Positions 25,362 through 35,299 are shown, counted from the first letter of the stretch. The stretch: 64,000 nucleotides of DNA from Sphingopyxis sp. HIX (GCF_001468285.1 NZ_LNSB01000029.1:1-64000), one strand, 5' to 3'. Numbers and translations are program-made. The notes: a model not told the origin generated them from the letters alone.

Positions 25362-27195
25362 CCTTCACCCCGCGATTGCAAGGGTCACCGAACGGATCGT
25401 CGAGCGCAGCAAGAAGGGCCGTGCCGCCTATCTCGACCTGATGGACCGCCAGCGCGAGGCCGGCACCAACCGCGGCAGTCTGTCGTGCGGCAATCTCGCG
25501 CACGGGTTTGCGGCGGCGGGCGACGACAAGAGCGTCATTCGTACCGGCGCGGCGATGAACATCGGGATCGTCACCAGCTACAACGACATGCTCTCGGCGC
25601 ATCAGCCTTACGGACGCTACCCCGAGCAGATCAAGCTCTTCGCGCGCGAGGTCGGCGTCACCGCGCAGGTCGCGGGCGGCGTCCCGGCGATGTGCGATGG
25701 CGTGACGCAGGGCCAGGCGGGCATGGACCTGTCGCTCTTCAGCCGCGACAATATCGCGCAGGGCACGGTGATCGCGCTGAGCCATGCGATGTTCGAGGGC
25801 GCGCTGCTGCTCGGCATCTGCGACAAGATCGTCCCCGGCCTCCTGATCGGCGCGCTGCGCTTCGGCCACCTGCCGCAAATCCTGATCCCCGCCGGCCCGA
25901 TGCCCTCGGGCCTCGCGAACAAGGAAAAGCAGCGCGTCCGCCAGCTCTATGCCGAGGGCAAGGCGAGCCGCGACGAACTGCTCGAGGCCGAGGCGGCAAG
26001 CTATCATGGCGCGGGCACCTGCACCTTCTACGGCACCGCCAACTCGAACCAGATGATGATGGAGCTGATGGGGCTGCATATCCCCGGCAGCGCCTTCACC
26101 AACCCCGGCACCAAGCTGCGCCAGGAACTGACCCGCGCCGCGACGCACCGCATCGCCGAAATCGGGTGGGACGGCGACGACTATCGCCCGCTCGCGCGCT
26201 GCATCGACGAAAAGGCGATCGTCAACGCCGCGATCGGCCTGCTCGCGACGGGCGGCTCGACCAACCATGCGATCCACCTGCCCGCGATCGCGCGCGCGGC
26301 GGGGATCGTCATCGATTGGCAGGATTTCGACGAACTCAGCCACGCGGTGCCGCTGCTCGCGCGCGTCTATCCGAACGGCGCGGGCGACGTGAACAATTTC
26401 CATGCCGCGGGCGGGATCGGCTTCGTCGTGCGCGAGCTGCTGGACGCGGGATTGCTCCACGGCGATGTGCTCACGGTCGGTGGGACGATGGCCGATTATG
26501 CGGCCGAGCCCGTGCTCGCCGACGATAAGCTCGTCTGGCAAGCCGCTCCCGAGGAAAGCCGCGACGACACGATGCTGCGCCCCGTCACCGCGCCTTTCTC
26601 GCCCGACGGCGGGATGCGCCTGCTCGCGGGCAACCTCGGCCGCGCGATCATCAAGACGAGCGCGGTCGCCGAGGATCGCTGGACGATCGAGGCGCCGTGC
26701 CGGATCTTCGACGACCAGAACCAGGTGCTCACCGCGTTCAAGGCGGGCGAACTCGACCGCGACGTCGTCGTCGTCGTGCGCTTCCAGGGCCCGCGCGCCA
26801 ACGGCATGCCCGAACTCCACAAGCTGACGCCTGCCTTGGGCGTGCTGCAGGACAAGGGCTTTCGCGTCGCCTTGCTCACCGACGGCCGCATGTCGGGCGC
26901 CAGCGGCAAGGTCCCCGCGGTGATCCACCTCTCGCCCGAGGCGCTGCCCGGCCCCGACGGCGTCAGCGGCCCGCTCGCCTATCTGCAGGATGGCGACGTC
27001 GTCCGCGTCTGCGCGCGCAACGGCGAGGCGACCGCGCTCGTCGACGAAGCCATATGGGCGTCGCGCACGCCCGCCGTCGCACCGCCCCCCGCGCTGGGCG
27101 TCGGCCGCGAATTGTTCGCGCTGTTCCGCCACCACGCCGACGAAGCCGAAAAGGGCGGGTCGGCTGTGCTCGCGGCGATGGAGGCGGTGCTTTAA
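25354..27195 (+). CDS. edd: 6-phosphogluconate dehydratase
   Basis: A 613-residue iron-sulfur dehydratase of the IlvD/Edd family that converts 6-phosphogluconate to KDPG in the Entner-Doudoroff pathway. Cluster-linked Cys segments are visible: [16 protein letters not shown] and [15 protein letters not shown], plus the signature [12 protein letters not shown]. It overlaps zwf by 8 bp, and eda follows after a repeat element, in the same direction. Confidence 0.97.
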   Translation: MIDLHPAIARVTERIVERSKKGRAAYLDLMDRQREAGTNRGSLSCGNLAHGFAAAGDDKSVIRTGAAMNIGIVTSYNDMLSAHQPYGRYPEQIKLFAREVGVTAQVAGGVPAMCDGVTQGQAGMDLSLFSRDNIAQGTVIALSHAMFEGALLLGICDKIVPGLLIGALRFGHLPQILIPAGPMPSGLANKEKQRVRQLYAEGKASRDELLEAEAASYHGAGTCTFYGTANSNQMMMELMGLHIPGSAFTNPGTKLRQELTRAATHRIAEIGWDGDDYRPLARCIDEKAIVNAAIGLLATGGSTNHAIHLPAIARAAGIVIDWQDFDELSHAVPLLARVYPNGAGDVNNFHAAGGIGFVVRELLDAGLLHGDVLTVGGTMADYAAEPVLADDKLVWQAAPEESRDDTMLRPVTAPFSPDGGMRLLAGNLGRAIIKTSAVAEDRWTIEAPCRIFDDQNQVLTAFKAGELDRDVVVVVRFQGPRANGMPELHKLTPALGVLQDKGFRVALLTDGRMSGASGKVPAVIHLSPEALPGPDGVSGPLAYLQDGDVVRVCARNGEATALVDEAIWASRTPAVAPPPALGVGRELFALFRHHADEAEKGGSAVLAAMEAVL

Positions 27196-27201
27196 TTTTT
27201 T

Positions 27202-27290
27202 CCGTTCGTGCTGAGCTTGTCGAAGCACCGTTCTTTTTCTTGCAACGCCCGAAAGAAAGAGCGGCCCTTCGACAAGCTCAGGGCGAACGG
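27202..27290. repeat. Inverted repeat of the TTCGACAAGCTCAG family, copy 1
   Basis: Two arms, CCGTTCG..CTGAGCTTGTCGAAG and CTTCGACAAGCTCAG..CGAACGG, face each other with pyrimidine- and purine-rich tracts in the loop region. A second copy with the same arms is at 29617-29706. This motif is a familiar dispersed palindrome in sphingomonad genomes. It lies between edd and eda. Confidence 0.92.
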
Positions 27291-27319
27291 AGTTTTGAGA
27301 TTTCGAACGGAGTGAAAGA

Positions 27320-27943
27320 ATGACCGACAAGTCCATCGACCAGATCATGGCGCTCGCGCCCGTCATCCCGGTGATCGTGATCGACCGCGTCGAGGATGCG
27401 GTGCCGATGGCCGAAGCGCTCGTCGCCGGCGGCCTGCCGGTGCTCGAAGTCACGCTGCGCACCCCCGCCGCGCTCGATGCGCTGACCGCGATGAAAAGCG
27501 TCAAGGGCGCCGTCGTCGGCGCGGGCACCGTGCTCAACCCCGCGATGCTGAGCGCCGCGATCCACGCCGGCGCCGAATTCATCGTCTCGCCCGGCCTCAC
27601 CGACAATCTCGGCCAGGCGGCGGTCGCGAGCGGCATTCCCTTCCTGCCCGGCACCGCCAACGCCGGCGACATCATGCGCGGCATGGACCTGGGGCTCGAC
27701 CGCTTCAAATTCTTCCCCGCGATGACCAGCGGCGGCATCCCGGCCTTGAAGGCGCTCGCGGGGCCCTTCGGCCAGGCGCGCTTCTGCCCCACCGGCGGCA
27801 TCACGCTGGCGACCGCGCCCGAATGGCTCGCGCTCGAAGCCGTGCTGTGCGTCGGCGGCAGCTGGGTCGTCCCGTCGGGCCCGCTCGACCCGGCCCGGAT
27901 CGAGACATTGGCGCGCGAGGCGGCCGCCCTTTCGCGCCATTGA
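27320..27943 (+). CDS. eda: KDPG aldolase (2-keto-3-deoxy-6-phosphogluconate aldolase)
   Basis: A 207-residue class I aldolase that splits KDPG to pyruvate and glyceraldehyde-3-phosphate. LEVTLRTPAALDAL holds the catalytic Glu, and DRFKFFPAMTSGG holds the Schiff-base Lys, followed by FCPTGGI. It completes the Entner-Doudoroff genes zwf-edd-eda. An A-rich leader (GAGTGAAAGA) precedes the ATG at 27320. Confidence 0.96.
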   Translation: MTDKSIDQIMALAPVIPVIVIDRVEDAVPMAEALVAGGLPVLEVTLRTPAALDALTAMKSVKGAVVGAGTVLNPAMLSAAIHAGAEFIVSPGLTDNLGQAAVASGIPFLPGTANAGDIMRGMDLGLDRFKFFPAMTSGGIPALKALAGPFGQARFCPTGGITLATAPEWLALEAVLCVGGSWVVPSGPLDPARIETLAREAAALSRH

Positions 27944-28010
27944 TTAACCCCATTTTACCTGCCATCGTGCAGGGATAAGCGGCAATATAGCCGTCGGTGG
28001 GGAGATCGCT

Positions 28011-29600
28011 GTGCCACGACCGCAGCCGCATCTGGAAGAAGTTCTCGCGTCCGAACCCGGATCGCATATCGCCGCGCTCTTCGATTTCGACGGCACGATC
28101 ATCTCGGGCTATTCGGCGACCGCGATGCTGCGCGAGAAATTCCAGCGCCGCGAAATGTCGGTGGAGGAAATCGCCGAGACCGCGCAGGTCGTCGCGCAGC
28201 ACAGCCTCGGCCAGCTCGGCTTCTCGGGCCTGATGTCCGCCGCCGCCAAGTTCATGAAGGGCGTCGAGGAAGAGAGCTTCACCCAGTTCGGCGAGGAACT
28301 CTACAAGAAGCATATCGCGCGCAAAATCTATCCCGAGACGCGCGCGATCATCGAGGCGCACCAGGCGAAGGGCCACCGCGTCGCGATCATCTCGTCGGCG
28401 ACGATCTACCAGATCGAACCCACCGCGCGCGACCTCGGCATCAGCGACATCAAATGCTCGGCATACGAGATCGAGGATGGCGTCTTCACCGGCGACATCA
28501 TCCGGCCCCTGTGCTTCGGCGAGGGCAAGGTGATCGCCGCCGAGGAACTCGCTGCCGAATATGGCCTCGATCTCGACCAGAGCTTTTTCTACTCGGACAG
28601 CGACGACGATATCGAACTGCTCGAACGCGTCGGCAAGCCGCGCCCGCTCAACCCGAACATGAAGCTCAAAGGCATTGCCGACGAACGCAACTGGCCGGTG
28701 CAGCGCTTCGCGAGCCGCGGCACGCCGTCGTGGGTCGACTATACGCGCACCATCTATGCCACCGGCTCGCTCGTCGGCGCCTTCGCCGCGGGCCTGCCGA
28801 TCTGGGCCCTGACCCGCTCGCAGCGCGAGGCGGCGAATTTCTCGATCGGACTGTTCGGCGATTTCGCGACCGCGATCACCGGGGTCGAGCTCGAGGTCGA
28901 GGACGAGAAGCATCTCTGGTCCTCGCGCCCCTGCGTCTTCATCTTCAACCACCAGAGCAAGGCCGATGTGATGATCCTCGCCAAGCTCATCCGCCGCGAC
29001 ATGGGCGGGGTGGGCAAGAAGGAGATCAAGGACATCCCCATCCTCGGCAAGCTGATGGAATGGGGCGGCACCGTCTTCGTCGACCGCGCCGACGGCAAGA
29101 GCGCGATCAAGGCGATGGAGCCTTTGGTCGACGCGATCAGGCAAGAGGGCAAGTCGATCTGCATCTCGCCCGAGGGCACGCGCAGCCTGACTCCCAAGCT
29201 CGAGCCGTTCAAGAAGGGCGCGTTCCATTTGGCGATGCAGGCCGGCGTGCCGATCGTCCCGATCGTGATCCACAATGCGACCGACGTCGCGCCCAAGAAC
29301 GAGTTCGTGATGCGCCCCGCCACGGTGCGCGTCACCGTGCTGCCGCCGGTCGACACGTCGGGGTGGACGCCGCGGACGATCAACAATCATGTCCGCGACG
29401 TAAGGAACATGTTCCTGCGCACATTGGGCCAGCCCGAGGAGACGGTGGCGGAATCGGTCGCGACCGAGCCTGTGCCCGAGGCGAAGCCCGAAAAGGCGCC
29501 GAAGAAGGCGACCGCCAAAAAGCCCCCGGCCAAGAAGACCCCGGCCAAGAAGAAGCCGCCCGCGAAGAAACCCGCGGCCCGCAAGGGAAAGACCGGATAG
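28011..29600 (+). CDS. HAD phosphatase / 1-acylglycerol-3-phosphate acyltransferase fusion with Lys-rich tail
   Basis: A 529-residue bifunctional protein. Residues about 20-215 are a HAD-IB hydrolase: FDFDGTIISGY (nucleophile Asp), ISSATIYQ (motif II) and YSDSDDDIELL (motif IV). Residues about 290-470 are a PlsC-type acyltransferase: FNHQSKADVMIL (H-x4-D), GTVFVDR and ISPEGTRSL. The last 60 residues are Lys/Pro/Ala-rich (KKATAKKPPAKK), like a histone H1 tail, perhaps for membrane or lipid-droplet binding. The start is a GTG with GGGGAG upstream. It makes phosphatidate, and perhaps dephosphorylates a lipid phosphate, at the head of a neutral-lipid gene run. Confidence 0.9.
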   Translation: MPRPQPHLEEVLASEPGSHIAALFDFDGTIISGYSATAMLREKFQRREMSVEEIAETAQVVAQHSLGQLGFSGLMSAAAKFMKGVEEESFTQFGEELYKKHIARKIYPETRAIIEAHQAKGHRVAIISSATIYQIEPTARDLGISDIKCSAYEIEDGVFTGDIIRPLCFGEGKVIAAEELAAEYGLDLDQSFFYSDSDDDIELLERVGKPRPLNPNMKLKGIADERNWPVQRFASRGTPSWVDYTRTIYATGSLVGAFAAGLPIWALTRSQREAANFSIGLFGDFATAITGVELEVEDEKHLWSSRPCVFIFNHQSKADVMILAKLIRRDMGGVGKKEIKDIPILGKLMEWGGTVFVDRADGKSAIKAMEPLVDAIRQEGKSICISPEGTRSLTPKLEPFKKGAFHLAMQAGVPIVPIVIHNATDVAPKNEFVMRPATVRVTVLPPVDTSGWTPRTINNHVRDVRNMFLRTLGQPEETVAESVATEPVPEAKPEKAPKKATAKKPPAKKTPAKKKPPAKKPAARKGKTG

Positions 29601-29616
29601 GTGATGATCCCTTCCT

Positions 29617-29706
29617 CCGTTCGCCCTGAGCTTGTCGAAGGGCCGTCCTTTCTTTCGGCCGACGGAAACGAGAAGAGCGGTCCTTCGACAAGCTCAGGAC
29701 AAACGG
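29617..29706. repeat. Inverted repeat of the TTCGACAAGCTCAG family, copy 2
   Basis: Arms CCGTTCGCCCTGAGCTTGTCGAAG and a TTCGACAAGCTCAG-containing complement face each other, with the same CTTTCTTTC tract as copy 1 between them. It lies between the fusion gene and the acyltransferase gene. Confidence 0.92.
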
Positions 29707-29777
29707 GATTGGTTGGACGAGATTGGTGTTCGAGCCGATGCGACGTTCGACTTGCCTTGAAACGGCAAGGCTAGAGC

Positions 29778-32120
29778 GTGGCCGACGGAACGCCCCGCAC
29801 CACCATCGTGGCGGAGGACGCGGCCGAGCGGCTTTACATCATCGACGCGCGCCACGGCGTCGAGCGGCAGCTGCTCCTCGACTGGATCCACGCGACCGCG
29901 GGCGACGATGCACCGCAGTGGGCGAGCCTCGCCATCGAGGATGACGATCATGCGCTGCCCGTCGACATGCTGCGCGCGCGGCTCGGCGGGGCGCCGTCGC
30001 GGCAGGTCGTGCCGCTGCGCGTCGCCTGGCGCATCCCGGGCTTCGAGCGCGACCGCGCGCTCAAATTCCGCCACCTGATCTTCGGCGATCCGCGCCATCC
30101 CGGTCCGCTCCGCTCGCGGCTGATCCTGCTCCGCGACCGGCGCCGCGCGCAGATATTGGTCGGCGAGGCCGCCTCGCTCGACAGCTTGCGCGAGCGCTAT
30201 TGCGCGCAAACCGGCGGCGGCGACGGCGAGGGGAGCGACAGCCCCGAATTCGCGGGTTTCGTCGCGCGGCAGGCGGCGCTCGCGCTCGACGTCGCGGAGC
30301 GAGGCGTGCGCGGCACGCGCTACAAGGTGCCGCGCTTCGTCGCCGACTCCTTACGCACCAATCCCAAGTTCCGCGCCGCGCTCGCCGACCTCGCCGAAAC
30401 GCTCGGCCGCCCGGTCGCCGACCTCTACCGCGAGGCGCGGCCGCTGATGAAGGAGGTCATCGCGCGGCCCTCCGCCTTGTTCCTCGACCTCCGCGCGCGC
30501 GTCGACCGCATGATGTTCGGCGGTTACGCGCCCGAGATGGAGATCGACGCCGCCGAACTCGCGCGGCTGCGATCGATCCTGCGCGAGCATCCGACCGCGA
30601 TCCTCTTCACCCACAAGACCTATATCGACGGCGCGACCCCCAGCCGGCTCGCCTATGAAAACGACCTGCCGATGCTCCACCTCTTCGGCGGCGCGAACCT
30701 CGACATCGCGGTGATGGGCGAATTCTATCGCCGTTCGGGCATGATCTTCGTGCGCCGCAGCTTCCAGGACCAGCCGGTCTACAAGCTGGTGCTGCGGCAC
30801 TATATCGCCTGGCTGCTCGCCAAGCGCTTCCCCCTGAGCTGGGCGTTCGAGGGCACGCGCTCGCGGCTCGGCAAGCTGATGCCGCCCAAATACGGCCTGA
30901 TGAAATATGTGCTCGACGCCGCGCATGCGACAGGCACCAAGGGCGTGCATTTCGTGCCCTTCGTCACCAGCTTCGACCTGATCCTCGACGTCGAGGAATA
31001 TGCCGCGGAGCAGACCGGGCGCGTCAAGAAGGCCGAAAGCCTTGGCTGGTTCGTCGGCTATATGCGCAACCTCAAGAAGCCCTCGGGGCGCATCCGGCTC
31101 GACATCGGCAAGCCGGTGGTGATCGAGGATGCCCCGGGCCCCGACGACAAGCGCGCGCTCGAGAAGATCGCCTTCTCGGTCGCGGTCGAGGCCAATCGGG
31201 TGACCCCGCTGACCGTCTCGTCGGTGATGTGCCTGATCCTGCTCGGCACCGCGCCGCGCGGTGCCACCGCCGCCGAACTGCTGATGACGATCGGCGCGCT
31301 CAAGGACTGGGCGCGCGCGCGCGGCATCAGGCTCAGCAAGGAGCTCGAAAGCGGCGACGATGCCGCGCTGTCCGCCACCGTCGATACATTGGTCGAGAGC
31401 GGCCTGCTCACCCGCTACGAGGCGGGCAGCGAGAATGTCTATTCGATCGAGCCCGCACATCATCCGATGGCGAGCTATTATCGCAACATCGTCGTCCATC
31501 ATTTCCTCGACCGCGCGATGATCGAGATCGCGCTGTTCCAGCTCCGCGATGCCGACAGCGGCGATGCGACGGCGGCCTTCTGGGCGCATGTCGATCGCCT
31601 CCGCGACCTGTTCAAATTCGAATTCTTCTATCCGCCGCGCGACGAACATCATGCCGCGATCAAGGCCGAACTCGCGCGCATCGACCCGGCCTGGGAAAAG
31701 CGGCTCGCGAGCGGCGACCGCGGGGTCGCGCAGCTCATCCGCCGCTGCCAGCCGCTCGTCGGCCATGCGGTGTTGCTCTCCTTTGCCGAGGCCTATTCGG
31801 TCGTCGCCGACATATTGTCCCGCGCGCGGCCGGGCGAGGCGGTCGACGAAAAGGCGCTCGAAGCCGCCGCGCTGGTCGAGGGCAGGCAGGCCTATCTCTT
31901 GCGCCGGATCAGCAGCGAGGCGGCGATCGGGAAGCTGCTCTTCGCCAACGGCCTGTCTTTGATGCGCCATATGGGGCTCGCCGAGCCCGCGAGCCCCGAC
32001 ATCCTCGCCGCGCGCCGCGCGCTGCTGATGGAACTGCGCGGCCTCGCCAACGTCATGGAATCGATGCGCCTGTCGACATTGGCGCTCGCGGACCGATTGC
32101 CGGGAACCAATGATGCCTGA
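29778..32120 (+). CDS. Glycerol-3-phosphate acyltransferase (PlsB-like)
   Basis: A 780-residue membrane-associated acyltransferase for the first acylation of glycerol-3-phosphate. The family motifs are present: FTHKTYIDG (His279 and Asp284, the H-x4-D catalytic pair), WAFEGTRSRLGK (355-366, motif III) and VPFVTSFD (motif IV region). The long N- and C-terminal extensions match PlsB-type enzymes. The start is a GTG at 29778; the upstream region is repeat DNA. A REP-like repeat separates it from the wax synthase gene. The likely role is feeding storage lipid as well as phospholipid synthesis, inferred from context. Confidence 0.9.
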   Translation: MADGTPRTTIVAEDAAERLYIIDARHGVERQLLLDWIHATAGDDAPQWASLAIEDDDHALPVDMLRARLGGAPSRQVVPLRVAWRIPGFERDRALKFRHLIFGDPRHPGPLRSRLILLRDRRRAQILVGEAASLDSLRERYCAQTGGGDGEGSDSPEFAGFVARQAALALDVAERGVRGTRYKVPRFVADSLRTNPKFRAALADLAETLGRPVADLYREARPLMKEVIARPSALFLDLRARVDRMMFGGYAPEMEIDAAELARLRSILREHPTAILFTHKTYIDGATPSRLAYENDLPMLHLFGGANLDIAVMGEFYRRSGMIFVRRSFQDQPVYKLVLRHYIAWLLAKRFPLSWAFEGTRSRLGKLMPPKYGLMKYVLDAAHATGTKGVHFVPFVTSFDLILDVEEYAAEQTGRVKKAESLGWFVGYMRNLKKPSGRIRLDIGKPVVIEDAPGPDDKRALEKIAFSVAVEANRVTPLTVSSVMCLILLGTAPRGATAAELLMTIGALKDWARARGIRLSKELESGDDAALSATVDTLVESGLLTRYEAGSENVYSIEPAHHPMASYYRNIVVHHFLDRAMIEIALFQLRDADSGDATAAFWAHVDRLRDLFKFEFFYPPRDEHHAAIKAELARIDPAWEKRLASGDRGVAQLIRRCQPLVGHAVLLSFAEAYSVVADILSRARPGEAVDEKALEAAALVEGRQAYLLRRISSEAAIGKLLFANGLSLMRHMGLAEPASPDILAARRALLMELRGLANVMESMRLSTLALADRLPGTNDA

Positions 32121-32140
32121 CAAGCCCATCCACCTCTTCC

Positions 32141-32216
32141 GTCATCCCGGCGAAGGCCGGGATCTCGCCGGTGCGTCGGGGTGCGAGGGTGAGATCCCGG
32201 CCTTCGCCGGGATGAC
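32141..32216. repeat. Inverted repeat of the GTCATCCCGGC family
   Basis: Arms GTCATCCCGGCGAAGGCCGG and its complement (CCGGCCTTCGCCGGGATGAC) form an almost perfect 24-bp stem with a 30-bp loop. This is a well-known dispersed bacterial palindrome. It lies between the PlsB-like and wax synthase genes. Confidence 0.93.
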
Positions 32217-32236
32217 GATCAAAGTGGGAGGATAGG

Positions 32237-33826
32237 ATGCTCAAACAGCTCAGCGCGCAGGACGCCCAGTTCCTCTACACCCAGACCGCGAACAATCTGA
32301 CGCACATCATGGGCGTGTACATCTACGACCCCTCGACCGCGCCGGGCGGCTTCGTGCGCTTCAAGGACATCATCCGCCACGTCGAAAGCCGCGTCGACAC
32401 CTCGCCCCTGTTCAAGCGCCGCCTGCACCGCCTGCCCTTCGACATGGACCATCCCTATTGGGTCGAGGACGAGCATTTCGACATCGAGGCGCATATGAGC
32501 CACGCGCGCCTGCCCGAGCCCGGCGACTGGCGGCAATTCTGCATCGCGGTCGCGCGCTATTTCTCGAAGCCGATGGATATGAACCGCCCGCTGTGGGACA
32601 TTTATATCATCGAGGGGCTCGACCGCATTCCCGGCATTCCGAAGGGCAGCTTCGCGATGCTCCACCGCGTCCATCATGCCGCGGTCGACGGCGCCTCGGG
32701 CGCGCACGCCTTTATCGCGATGAGCGACATCGACGCGCAGGGCACGCCCGCGATTGCCGAGCCGCCACCGTCCGAAGACCTCGGCCGCGCGCCGTCGAGC
32801 GCCGAGACGCTGACCCGCGCCTGGTCGGCGTCGATGCAGTCGCCGGTCAAGTTCGTCAACGCGCTGCTCAAGGTCTCGCCCGCGATCGTCGCCTCGGCGC
32901 GCAAGTCGATGGCCGAGGGCGGGATGACCGCCGGGGTCCCCGAAACGCGCTTCAACGCGCCCGTCGGGCCGCACAAGATGTTCGACGCGACCACGGTGGC
33001 GCTGTCCGACGTCGCTGCGATCCGCAAGAAGGTGGCGGGGGCGACGGTCAACGACGTCGTGCTCGCCACCGTCGGCGGGGCGCTGCGCAAATATCTCGCG
33101 AAGCATAAGGAACTGCCGAAGGAGAGCCTCGTCGCGGTCGCGCCGATCAACCTCCGCGGCAAGGAAAAGGGCGCGGGCAAGGCGAGTACGCCGGGCAACC
33201 AGGTATCGGCGATGAGCGTGCCGGTGCGCACCGACATCGCCGATCCGCTCGACCGCCTCGCGGCGATCCGCGACTATACGGTCGAGGCGAAGGAAGCCAA
33301 GGCAGGCGTCAGCGCGCGGATCATGACCGACCTGTCGCAGCATATCCCCGGCGCGACGATGGCCGCGGTCGCGCGCATCCTGACCAGCGAGCGTTTCGCG
33401 GTGCGCGGCACCAACCTCTTCATCTCGAACGTGCCGGGTGCGCAGGTGCCGCTCTATCTCGCGGGCGCGCAGCTCGTGCAGCAGCACGGCATGGCGCCGC
33501 TCGCGAACAATATGGGGCTGTTCGTCGCGACCCCCAGCTACAACGGCCGCATCGCCTTCTCGATCATCGGCGAGCGCGCGATCATGCCCGACATCGCCTT
33601 TTTCCGCACCTGCATCGACGAAAGTTTCGCCGACCTGATGGCCGCCGAACCCAAGCCCGAAAAGCCTGCACCGAAGCCCAAAGCCGCTACGGCAAAGCCG
33701 AAAACTGCCGCCAAACCCAAGCCTGCGGCGAAGGCGCCGGCCAAAAGCGGGACGAAATCACCCGCCAAGCCCGCGCGGAAACCGGTTGCCAAAGGCAACG
33801 CAACCCGCAAGACTCAGAAAAAATAA
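32237..33826 (+). CDS. Wax ester synthase/diacylglycerol acyltransferase (WS/DGAT) with Lys-rich tail
   Basis: A 529-residue enzyme of the bacterial WS/DGAT family that makes triacylglycerol or wax esters from acyl-CoA. The active-site motif HHAAVDG is at residues 146-152, following LHRV; further family blocks are PLWDIYIIEGL, NDVVLATVGGALR and NLFISNVPG. The last 70 residues are a Lys/Pro/Ala-rich tail (KPKAATAKPKTAAKPKP), resembling the tail of the fusion protein at 28011. Neighbours are acyltransferases upstream and a triacylglycerol lipase downstream. Confidence 0.94.
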   Translation: MLKQLSAQDAQFLYTQTANNLTHIMGVYIYDPSTAPGGFVRFKDIIRHVESRVDTSPLFKRRLHRLPFDMDHPYWVEDEHFDIEAHMSHARLPEPGDWRQFCIAVARYFSKPMDMNRPLWDIYIIEGLDRIPGIPKGSFAMLHRVHHAAVDGASGAHAFIAMSDIDAQGTPAIAEPPPSEDLGRAPSSAETLTRAWSASMQSPVKFVNALLKVSPAIVASARKSMAEGGMTAGVPETRFNAPVGPHKMFDATTVALSDVAAIRKKVAGATVNDVVLATVGGALRKYLAKHKELPKESLVAVAPINLRGKEKGAGKASTPGNQVSAMSVPVRTDIADPLDRLAAIRDYTVEAKEAKAGVSARIMTDLSQHIPGATMAAVARILTSERFAVRGTNLFISNVPGAQVPLYLAGAQLVQQHGMAPLANNMGLFVATPSYNGRIAFSIIGERAIMPDIAFFRTCIDESFADLMAAEPKPEKPAPKPKAATAKPKTAAKPKPAAKAPAKSGTKSPAKPARKPVAKGNATRKTQKK

Positions 33827-33849
33827 ACCATGTCTTGCAGGACGACCGC

Positions 33850-35298
33850 ATGCTCTTCACCCCGACGCTCAGCGCCGACCGCGATCTCGTGACCGCGTCC
33901 GATTACGCCGCCTGGTCGAAGGCCGCGCGCGAGCATGACCGGAAATCGGGGATGCAGGCGTGGCGCGACGCCGACGAGAGCAAGCATTTCGACTATAAGG
34001 CGATCCGCGGCCGGCTCGAAAAGCTGCGCAGCCTGTCGAAGGCGGGCGACGTCAAGGGGCTGCTCTTCGTGCTCAACGAAGGCATCCACGGCAATATCGA
34101 CGGCATGGGGCACGAGCGGCTCTATGCGAAAGCGCGCTTCGGCACCAAGAAGCTGATCGAGGATTATGTCGCCGAGGTGGTGTCGGCGCTGGGCTCGATC
34201 GCGACATCGCGCAGCATCGGGCGCGAGGAGAAGCGCGACTTCTTCCGCCGCGCCCAGCATTGCTACGGCCGCTCGGCGCTTCTGCTCTCGGGCTCGGGCA
34301 GCTTCCTCTTCTTCCACATCGGCGTCGTGAAGGCGCTCTGGGAAGAGGGCGTCTTGCCCGCGATCATGTCGGGCGCCAGCGGCGGGTCGATCGTGGCCGC
34401 GGTTGTGTGCACGCGCAAGAATGCCGACATCGGCGCCTTCCTCGCCAGCGACCGGCTCGCCAACCCGGCGCGCAGCCCCGACACGCGGCGCCTCGCGCCC
34501 GACGAGGTCCGCGACCGGCTCGCCGACCTGATCCCCGACCTGACCTTCCAGGAGGCCTATGAGGTCAGCGGCCGCCATCTGAACGTCTCGGTCGCGCCCG
34601 CGGAAAAGCACCAGAACGGCCGTCTCCTCAATGCGATCACCGCGCCCAATGTGCTGATCCGCGAAGCCGTGCTCGCATCCTGCGCGGTGCCCGGGGTCTT
34701 CCCGCCCGTCATGCTGATGGCGCGCGACGACAGCGGCGCGCGCGTACCCTACCAGCCCGACCGGCGCTGGGTCGACGGCTCGGTCACCCACGATATCCCG
34801 ACGAAGCGGCTCGAGCGCCTGTACGGCGTCAATCATCATATCGTCAGCCAGGCGAACCCGATCGCGCTGCCCTTCGCCAGCGATACGCGCAAGCAGATGG
34901 CGCCGATCGAGGCCATTCAACACGCGTCGATGGCGACCTTCAAGGCGTGGCTCAACGCGAACATGGTGATCTTCCAGAAGCCGCTCGAGCTGATCCCGCC
35001 GCTCAACAGCGTCGCCAATCTCGCGCGCTCGGTGATCAACCAGGAATATACCGGCGACATCAACATCATCCGCCCGCCCAAATTCTGGTCGCCGACCAAG
35101 ATATTGTCGGACCTGGCGCAGGACGATATCGACGAGCTGATCGACACCGGCCAGCGCACCGCCTGGCCCAAGGTCGAGATGGTCCGCACCCAGACCGCGA
35201 TCAGCCGCGCGCTCGAAGGCATTTTGGCGAAGCTCGACAAGGCCGGCGACGACGGTCCGGGGCACCGCAGCGCCGCGCTCAAAAAGGCGGTGCGCTGA
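33850..35298 (+). CDS. Patatin-like triacylglycerol lipase with DUF3336 domain
   Basis: A 482-residue lipase. Residues about 15-120 are a DUF3336 domain (DYAAWSKAAREHDR, FGTKKLIEDYVAEVV). This is the N-terminal partner of patatin in yeast Tgl3/4/5 and plant SDP1 triacylglycerol lipases. The patatin domain has an oxyanion loop in SGSGSFLFFHIGVVKAL, the nucleophile elbow GASGG (Ser177) and Asp309 in VDGS, where DGG or DGA is usual. I start at the ATG at 33850, preceded by AGGA; a TTG 15 bp upstream is the alternative. It likely mobilises the fat made by the upstream gene; the next hydrolase follows after 1 bp. Confidence 0.92.
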   Translation: MLFTPTLSADRDLVTASDYAAWSKAAREHDRKSGMQAWRDADESKHFDYKAIRGRLEKLRSLSKAGDVKGLLFVLNEGIHGNIDGMGHERLYAKARFGTKKLIEDYVAEVVSALGSIATSRSIGREEKRDFFRRAQHCYGRSALLLSGSGSFLFFHIGVVKALWEEGVLPAIMSGASGGSIVAAVVCTRKNADIGAFLASDRLANPARSPDTRRLAPDEVRDRLADLIPDLTFQEAYEVSGRHLNVSVAPAEKHQNGRLLNAITAPNVLIREAVLASCAVPGVFPPVMLMARDDSGARVPYQPDRRWVDGSVTHDIPTKRLERLYGVNHHIVSQANPIALPFASDTRKQMAPIEAIQHASMATFKAWLNANMVIFQKPLELIPPLNSVANLARSVINQEYTGDINIIRPPKFWSPTKILSDLAQDDIDELIDTGQRTAWPKVEMVRTQTAISRALEGILAKLDKAGDDGPGHRSAALKKAVR

Positions 35299-35299
35299 G

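Noticed and set aside
25174..27804. Minus-strand open frame of 876 codons opposite edd and eda
   Set aside because: It is antisense to well-recognised enzymes, is rich in Arg, Ala and Asp, and has no family pattern; GC bias removes stop codons.
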